From NCBI GenBank assembly GCA_030669525.1, contig DAOVDO010000017.1:1-10636 (forward strand): a DNA stretch of 10,636 nucleotides, read 5' to 3'. Of the stretch, positions 7,684 to 10,636 are shown piece after piece; positions within the stretch are counted from its first letter, which is position 1; every line of letters begins with the position of its first letter. Both the position numbers and the translations under genes were made by a program. Below the pieces are notes generated by a model that saw only the letters and a list, made by a program, of their open reading frames with translations, was not told the origin of the DNA and made no database searches. This stretch comes from Dehalococcoidia bacterium. GTDB lineage: Bacteria > Chloroflexota > Dehalococcoidia > GIF9 > AB-539-J10.

Positions 7684-8076
7684 ATGGCTGAAGAAAAGAA
7701 AATTGAGCACGGATTTGCCGGGGAAACCATCATAAGTGATGAGGTGGTGGCCTCAATCGCCGGACTGGCTGCTAAGGAGGTAGAAGGAGTCTCCAGTTTG
7801 GGTAAAAGTACCGTTCGCCGCGCGCTCACTCAGCACCTGGGAGGCGCTGGAGAGAAGGCCAGATTGGGTGTACAGGTTGAGGTGGGAAAAAGAGAGGCTA
7901 TAGTTGACCTCCAGTTGGGCATCATATATGGGTTTAATATACCCACAGTTGTAAACGAAGTTCGTAAAAAGGTGGGTACCCGCCTCATGGAAATCAGCGG
8001 ACTTGTTGCCAAGGAAATCAATATAAACGTTGTGACCGTTGAGATCCAGGAGAAGAAGCAAGCTAAAGTGGCTTAG
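7684..8076 (+). CDS. Asp23/Gls24 family envelope-stress protein, copy 1
   Basis: This 130-residue soluble protein consists of one Asp23 (DUF322) domain. The typical opening is GETIISDEVVASIAGLAAKEVEGV, followed by a basic KSTVRR segment, VEVGKREAIVDLQL, YGFNIP, an NEVRKKV helix and the closing VVTVEI strand, with a Lys-rich tail. In Staphylococcus aureus, Asp23 is abundant, sits at the membrane through AmaP, and is linked to cell-envelope homeostasis; the exact molecular role is unknown. The ATG at 7684 was chosen over the ATG at 7669 because GAGGAGG (7671-7677) is 6 bases upstream of it, and because the sister gene also begins MAE. The gene is followed 112 bases later by a close paralogue, and then by amaP-like and DUF2273 genes, the standard company of this family. 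Confidence 0.9.
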   Translation: MAEEKKIEHGFAGETIISDEVVASIAGLAAKEVEGVSSLGKSTVRRALTQHLGGAGEKARLGVQVEVGKREAIVDLQLGIIYGFNIPTVVNEVRKKVGTRLMEISGLVAKEININVVTVEIQEKKQAKVA

Positions 8077-8188
8077 GCATTTTCCGACGTCGCTTAAAGG
8101 TAAACACTTATAGAAGCTATTTAGCGACAACAGATAATGTGCTTGTGTCATTTTAAATATGTGTGTAATATAACCCACAGGAGGAGCA

Positions 8189-8566
8189 ATGGCTGAACAA
8201 GAATTTGTTGGTGAAACCATAATAGGAGAGGAGGTTGTAGCATCAATCGCCGGGTTGGCTGCCAAGGAGATTAAAGGTGTGGCTGGACTGGGCAAGAGTG
8301 CCGTTCGCCGCGTACTTACTGAACACCTGGGAGCCGCTGATGAGAAAGCCAGACTGGGTGTAGCGGTTGAAGTGGGTAAAACAGAAGCTATTATTGATCT
8401 CCAGCTAATCGTCGTATATGGATTCAGCATACCCAACATTATCAACGAGGTTCGTAAGCAGGTAGCCTTTCGCCTCATGGAACTCGTTGGTCTTATCGCC
8501 AAGGAGATCAATGTGCGCGTTGTAGGCGTTGAGATACCTGAGAAGAAACAAACAAAAGTGGAGTAG
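8189..8566 (+). CDS. Asp23/Gls24 family envelope-stress protein, copy 2
   Basis: This 125-residue Asp23-domain protein is a tandem paralogue of the preceding gene. By hand alignment about 86 of 120 residues from the shared F-x-GETII onward are identical with no gaps, and the N-terminus is five residues shorter. The conserved ASIAGLAAKE, VRR, EKARLGV, VEVGK, YGF and RLME blocks are shared. Changes concentrate in the basic loop and the C-terminal half (for example VGTRLMEIS versus VAFRLMELV). Paralogues with this degree of divergence may form hetero-oligomers or respond to different cues, which is inference. The start is well supported by AGGAGGAG (8179-8186) just before the ATG. The 112-base spacer before it has only a weak promoter candidate, so co-transcription with copy 1 is likely. 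Confidence 0.9.
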   Translation: MAEQEFVGETIIGEEVVASIAGLAAKEIKGVAGLGKSAVRRVLTEHLGAADEKARLGVAVEVGKTEAIIDLQLIVVYGFSIPNIINEVRKQVAFRLMELVGLIAKEINVRVVGVEIPEKKQTKVE

Positions 8567-8592
8567 ATATCTATCGAGGTAAATTGAAGGCT

Positions 8593-8607
8593 GGCTTCAT
8601 GCAAGCC
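8593..8607 (+). other. Small hairpin upstream of the amaP-like gene
   Basis: GGCTT and AAGCC pair across a CATGC loop, just before the SD of the next gene (AGAAGG, about 8614-8619). It has no T-run, so it is not a typical terminator. It might modulate RNA stability between the soluble Asp23 genes and the membrane genes. Confidence 0.25.
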
Positions 8608-8626
8608 TCTAAGAGAAGGAAAGTAT

Positions 8627-9202
8627 ATGCTTTTATCTATTTTTAATCGGGTAATAATAATAATAATTGCTCTGCTGATATTGGTCGGGGCGGTGACTAC
8701 CTGCCTCGTGGCTACCGGGGCGGTCACCCCGGATGTCCTGCCGTTCGAATGGTCCGAGTCTCAGCTACAAAGGGTTGCCGATGCCACAGGAAGTAGCGCA
8801 GGCAGCATCATTGCCATTGCTGTGGTCGTTGCTCTGGTCATGATAGTACTGCTGGTCTTCGAGTTTATACCATTGAGCAAGCCAGCCAGCTTCCTGATTA
8901 GCTCCACCGAAAAGGGCACCAGCACTATTGATGCTGATAGCGTCTGCATACTGGTGGAACACGCCGGTGCCACTATTCACGATGTACGTGATGTTAAAAG
9001 CAGCGTTAGGGAAAGAGTAGAAGGCTTGTTCATTTCCTGTCGAACTTCAGTAGCCCTGGGAAGTAATCTGCTTGAGCTTGAAGCCGAGTCAAGAAGCATG
9101 ATTAGCGAAACGGTAGAGCAGCTCACCGGACTGGCTGTAGCGAAGGTGGACATTAAACTTAAATATGAGTCAAAGAAAGCCAAGACGTTAGCCGTGCGCT
9201 GA
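8627..9202 (+). CDS. amaP: AmaP-like alkaline shock response membrane anchor protein
   Basis: This 191-residue protein has the AmaP layout. A first membrane helix covers about residues 5-32 (NRVIIIIIALLILVGAV). An extracytoplasmic loop of about 25 residues follows, then a second helix (about 58-82, SIIAIAVVVALVMIVLLVF). A cytoplasmic Asp23-like domain fills about 86-185 (ISSTEKGTSTIDADSVCILVE... to VAKVDIKLKYE). In staphylococci AmaP tethers Asp23 to the membrane, which suggests that this protein docks the two Asp23 paralogues encoded just upstream. The basic tail ends in KKAKTLAVR. The ATG follows AGAAGGAAAG. The gene lies 60 bases after Asp23 copy 2 and 13 bases before the DUF2273 gene, so all four genes probably form one operon. 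The symbol is by architecture and context, because sequence divergence from AmaP is expected. Confidence 0.8.
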   Translation: MLLSIFNRVIIIIIALLILVGAVTTCLVATGAVTPDVLPFEWSESQLQRVADATGSSAGSIIAIAVVVALVMIVLLVFEFIPLSKPASFLISSTEKGTSTIDADSVCILVEHAGATIHDVRDVKSSVRERVEGLFISCRTSVALGSNLLELEAESRSMISETVEQLTGLAVAKVDIKLKYESKKAKTLAVR

Positions 9203-9215
9203 AGAGAGCTAACAG

Positions 9216-9410
9216 ATGTTAAACCCAAAGATAATAGGTGCTATTATTGGGTTAGTAGTGGGGCTGGTGGTGGTATGCCTTGGTCTGCCAAAAGCCCTGC
9301 TTGTGGCCTTATTCGTTGTGATTGGCTGGTTTGTCGGCAAGGTTCGAATGGGTGAAATTGACCTGGTCGATATTTACGAGCGCTTCAGGGACAGAGGACA
9401 CCGAAGATAA
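9216..9410 (+). CDS. DUF2273 family small integral membrane protein
   Basis: This 64-residue protein has two adjacent hydrophobic helices (about residues 6-22 and 25-42) rich in Gly and Val. A short cytoplasmic tail contains GEIDLVDIYERFRDRGHRR. The GAIIGLVVGLVVVCLG and GWFVGKVR patterns and the length fit DUF2273, which is regularly encoded beside amaP and asp23 in Gram-positive bacteria. Its molecular role is unknown; a helper of the AmaP-Asp23 membrane assembly is the natural guess. The ATG starts 13 bases after the AmaP stop, with GAAGAGAG-like purines upstream. It is the last gene of this cluster before the IS remnant. Confidence 0.8.
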   Translation: MLNPKIIGAIIGLVVGLVVVCLGLPKALLVALFVVIGWFVGKVRMGEIDLVDIYERFRDRGHRR

Positions 9411-9448
9411 TCCCGACCATCCCCCAGCAACTATCTCCGCTTATATGT

Positions 9449-9476
9449 GTTTGATCCTGGATTTCCTATATCAAAC
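9449..9476 (+). repeat. Dyad spanning the left IS boundary
   Basis: GTTTGAT (9449-9455) and ATCAAAC (9470-9476) are perfect inverted arms of seven bases around 14 bases that contain a further GGA/TCC pairing. There is no T-run after it. It may act as a weak transcript end for the DUF2273 operon, or may simply be part of the IS end. Confidence 0.35.
9456..9474 (+). repeat. Left terminal inverted repeat of the IS1380-like element
   Basis: CCTGGATTTCCTATATCAA begins with the CC typical of IS1380-family ends and pairs with 9872-9890 at 14 of 19 positions. Confidence 0.5.
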
Positions 9477-9562
9477 TGGGGACATAGGCAGGCATTGATG
9501 GTAAAATAGCTTCAAAAGCCCCTTGTTTAGCTTCATCAGATGGGGCTGGCTGGAGGAACCCA

Positions 9563-9817
9563 ATGGTTGAAAAGACCAGGGAGATACTGAAGCTCCAATT
9601 CGATAAACGGCTTATGCTTGAGTTCCACGGGGCCAGGATAACCTCGGATGCAGGGCTGCTGGCCTGTCGGGAACTGGATAATGAATTTGGAGATTGCGAA
9701 GGAGCAATGCTGCGGTCAGGCAATGTCCATAGCGCTGAGCGTTGGCGGCAAGTTCTGGAGCCAATTGTGGAGCGGTACAGGAAGACAGGAGTGCGGCTGT
9801 CGTTCAGGGCTGATGCC
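9563..9817 (+). pseudogene. IS1380-family transposase remnant with internal deletions
   Basis: The start is intact (GGAGG at 9552-9556, ATG at 9563). Residues 4-39 match the IS1380 N-terminus, including LEFHGARITSDAGLLACRELD. The frame then jumps to a block that in full transposases lies far downstream (FGDCEGAMLRSGNVHSAERW ... VERYRKTGVRLSFRADA, residues 42-85). The segment holding the first catalytic Asp is thus missing, apparently lost in frame. After A85 the similarity stops abruptly, although the reading frame stays open through unrelated sequence to 10033, overlapping the next real gene. I end the pseudogene where recognisable transposase ends. Identity comes from memory of the family, not from a search. 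It cannot be active, because the DDE catalytic core is incomplete. Its position between the DUF2273 gene and the 4Fe-4S gene suggests insertion in an intergenic region. Confidence 0.8.
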
Positions 9818-9871
9818 ATAGATATATTATCGGTGATAACAGCAATGAGGGTCAGAATGCCTCATTGTGAA

Positions 9872-9890
9872 TTGAAATGGGAAATTTCGG
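9872..9890 (-). repeat. Right terminal inverted repeat of the IS1380-like element
   Basis: Read on the plus strand as TTGAAATGGGAAATTTCGG, this is an imperfect inverted copy of the left end. It marks the probable right boundary, 82 bases before the next gene. Confidence 0.5.
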
Positions 9891-9908
9891 ATAAAATCGC
9901 ATGGTTTC

Positions 9909-9937
9909 TTAACATTATATTCACATTAGTGTATTAC
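9909..9937 (+). promoter_or_regulatory. Promoter of the 4Fe-4S membrane protein gene
   Basis: TTAACA (9909-9914) is followed after 17 bases by TATTAC (9932-9937). The start of transcription would be near 9944. This is close upstream of the strong SD AAGGAGAG (9958-9965) and the ATG at 9972, giving a short leader of about 28 bases. Confidence 0.5.
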
Positions 9938-9940
9938 ACT
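9928..9940 (+). promoter_or_regulatory. Operator-like dyad overlapping the -10 box
   Basis: AGTGTATTACACT is a perfect inverted repeat (AGTGTA and TACACT around one central T). It covers the presumed -10 box, where a bound repressor would block RNA polymerase. Short dyads of this GTGTA-TACAC kind are bound by several repressor families, but I cannot name the regulator. Confidence 0.5.
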
Positions 9941-9971
9941 TACTGTAACATCAGGATAAGGAGAGTAATTG

Positions 9972-10636
9972 ATGGCACAACAAGAAGCTCCTCAGAGTGC
10001 ACCAGAACCCAAGAACGTAAAGAAAAGAGATAAAAGCAGTAAGAAGATTAATCTGCGGTTGATTATTCAAATATTCTTTTTTGCCCTCATTGCATTGATC
10101 GCGGTTAATCATGCCCTGGAGGATCAAGGAAGGGCAATCGGTTTCCTGTCATCAGCATCGCTGCATGCTGTCTGTCCCTTTGGTGGTGTCGTCTCCATTT
10201 ACCAGTATGTCACGGCGGGGGCCTATGTACATAAAATCCACGCATCATCCTTTATCCTGATGTACATCATATTTGCTCTGGCATTACTCGTTGGCCCGGC
10301 GTTTTGTGGTTGGGTTTGTCCTTTAGGTAGTTTTCAAGAGTGGCTGGGGAAGCTGGGCAGGAAAATATCCCCTAAAAAGTTCAATAAACTTATACCCGCC
10401 AGAACCGACCGGTATTTGAGATATCTGCGTTACGGGGTATTGATATGGGTTGTGTATGTTACCGCTACTTCGGCAACGCTGTTTTTTGCGAACTATGACC
10501 CATACTATGCCCTGTTCAACTTCTGGACAGGCGAGGTGGCTATCAGTAGTTTAATAATACTGGGCGTGGTGATACTGGCCTCCCTGTTCGTGGAAAGGCC
10601 TTTTTGCAAGTATGCCTGTCCTTATGGGGCAATACT
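9972..10636 (+). CDS. Polytopic membrane 4Fe-4S protein, NapH/NosR-C-terminal-like (3' end beyond window)
   Basis: The frame is open from ATG 9972 to the right edge (221 codons plus two bases) with no stop, so the protein is C-terminally incomplete here. After a charged, Ala/Pro-rich cytoplasmic start (about residues 1-27), several membrane helices follow (about 28-46, 90-105, 145-165 and 185-202 as judged by eye). The Cys motifs are those of the NapH/MauN/NosR-type membrane ferredoxin family. They are AVCPFGG near residue 67, CGWVCPLGSFQEW near 110-122, and CKYACPYGAI at the right edge. C-x3-C-P pairs of this kind usually sit beside membrane helices, and ferredoxin 4Fe-4S motifs often follow in the unseen part. 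Such proteins move electrons between the quinone pool and periplasmic or extracytoplasmic redox partners. The partner is unknown. SD AAGGAGAG (9958-9965) supports the start. Confidence 0.85.
   Translation, partial: MAQQEAPQSAPEPKNVKKRDKSSKKINLRLIIQIFFFALIALIAVNHALEDQGRAIGFLSSASLHAVCPFGGVVSIYQYVTAGAYVHKIHASSFILMYIIFALALLVGPAFCGWVCPLGSFQEWLGKLGRKISPKKFNKLIPARTDRYLRYLRYGVLIWVVYVTATSATLFFANYDPYYALFNFWTGEVAISSLIILGVVILASLFVERPFCKYACPYGAI

Larger units (their letters stand above)
9456..9890 (+). mobile_element. Internally deleted IS1380-family element (MITE-like)
   Basis: A stretch of about 435 bases is bounded by imperfect inverted repeats. The left end at 9456-9474 reads CCTGGATTTCCTATATCAA. The complement of 9872-9890 reads CCGAAATTTCCCATTTCAA. 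Fourteen of 19 positions match. The left end also resembles, as I recall it, the ISEcp1 end (CCTAGATTCTACGTC), an IS1380-family member. Inside is a broken IS1380 transposase. A 6-base perfect stem, AGCCCC (9517-9522) and GGGGCT (9542-9547), precedes the transposase start, where a leader hairpin could limit expression. No convincing 4-5 base target duplication flanks the ends, so the insertion is old or the ends are slightly misplaced. The element is too short to be autonomous. Confidence 0.6.

Noticed and set aside
8077..8188. Separate promoter for Asp23 copy 2 (TTGTGT-17-TAATAT) and the CGACGTCG palindrome
   Set aside because: Both boxes match the consensus poorly, and the 8-base palindrome has no T-run or extended stem, so neither is strong enough to list.
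7753..8727. Minus-strand open frame of 324 codons
   Set aside because: It is antisense to three well-supported genes with good ribosome sites, and its translation is low-complexity Ser/Thr-rich, as expected of a shadow frame.
9818..10033. Continuation of the transposase frame past residue 85
   Set aside because: Similarity to IS1380 ends at RADA. The rest crosses the right IS end and overlaps the well-supported 4Fe-4S gene in another frame, so it is a chance open frame.
1..10636. CRISPR arrays, tRNA or rRNA genes, toxin-antitoxin pairs and defence genes
   Set aside because: No regularly spaced repeats, no tRNA-like cloverleaf or rRNA stretches, and no such proteins were recognised on either strand.

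Overview
The window reads as a piece of a bacterial chromosome with moderate GC content. The probable source is an anaerobe or facultative anaerobe, because half of the window encodes a cytosolic group 3b [NiFe] hydrogenase and its maturation factors, and the right edge encodes a membrane 4Fe-4S protein. A stress/envelope cluster of the Asp23/AmaP/DUF2273 type and an IS1380-type remnant would fit Chloroflexota (Dehalococcoidia-like) or a Firmicutes-like anaerobe. That assignment is a weak inference from gene content only.

Positions 1-5980 form a tightly packed plus-strand operon. It holds the 3' end of hydB (Fe-S electron-transfer subunit), hydG (FAD/NAD(P)H-binding diaphorase subunit with a 2Fe-2S site), hydD (small subunit), hydA (catalytic Ni-Fe large subunit), a HybD/HycI-type maturation protease and hypF (carbamoyltransferase for the CN ligands). 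HydB, HydG, HydD and HydA should together make a soluble heterotetramer that couples H2 to NAD(P)H. HypF helps supply the cyanide ligands, and the protease removes the last seven residues of HydA after nickel insertion. hypA-E are not in the window. hypF carries an apparent fossil of a short interspersed repeat read through in frame. An MFS exporter (6059-7291) follows about 80 bp later.

Positions 7292-7683 are a gene-free leader with two sigma70-like promoters and an unexplained perfect Shine-Dalgarno sequence. It precedes two tandem Asp23/Gls24 paralogues (7684-8076, 8189-8566), an AmaP-like two-helix membrane anchor (8627-9202) and a DUF2273 small membrane protein (9216-9410). By analogy with Firmicutes, the soluble Asp23 proteins are docked to the membrane by AmaP.

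Positions 9456-9890 look like an internally deleted, non-autonomous IS1380-family element with recognisable terminal inverted repeats. Just beyond it lies a promoter whose -10 box sits inside a dyad, a likely operator. This drives an NapH/NosR-like polytopic 4Fe-4S protein that runs off the right edge (9972-10636).

No clearly undescribed system was found. The most unusual items are the repeat relic inside hypF, the MITE-like IS1380 derivative, the long Asp23 leader, and the operator-like dyad.
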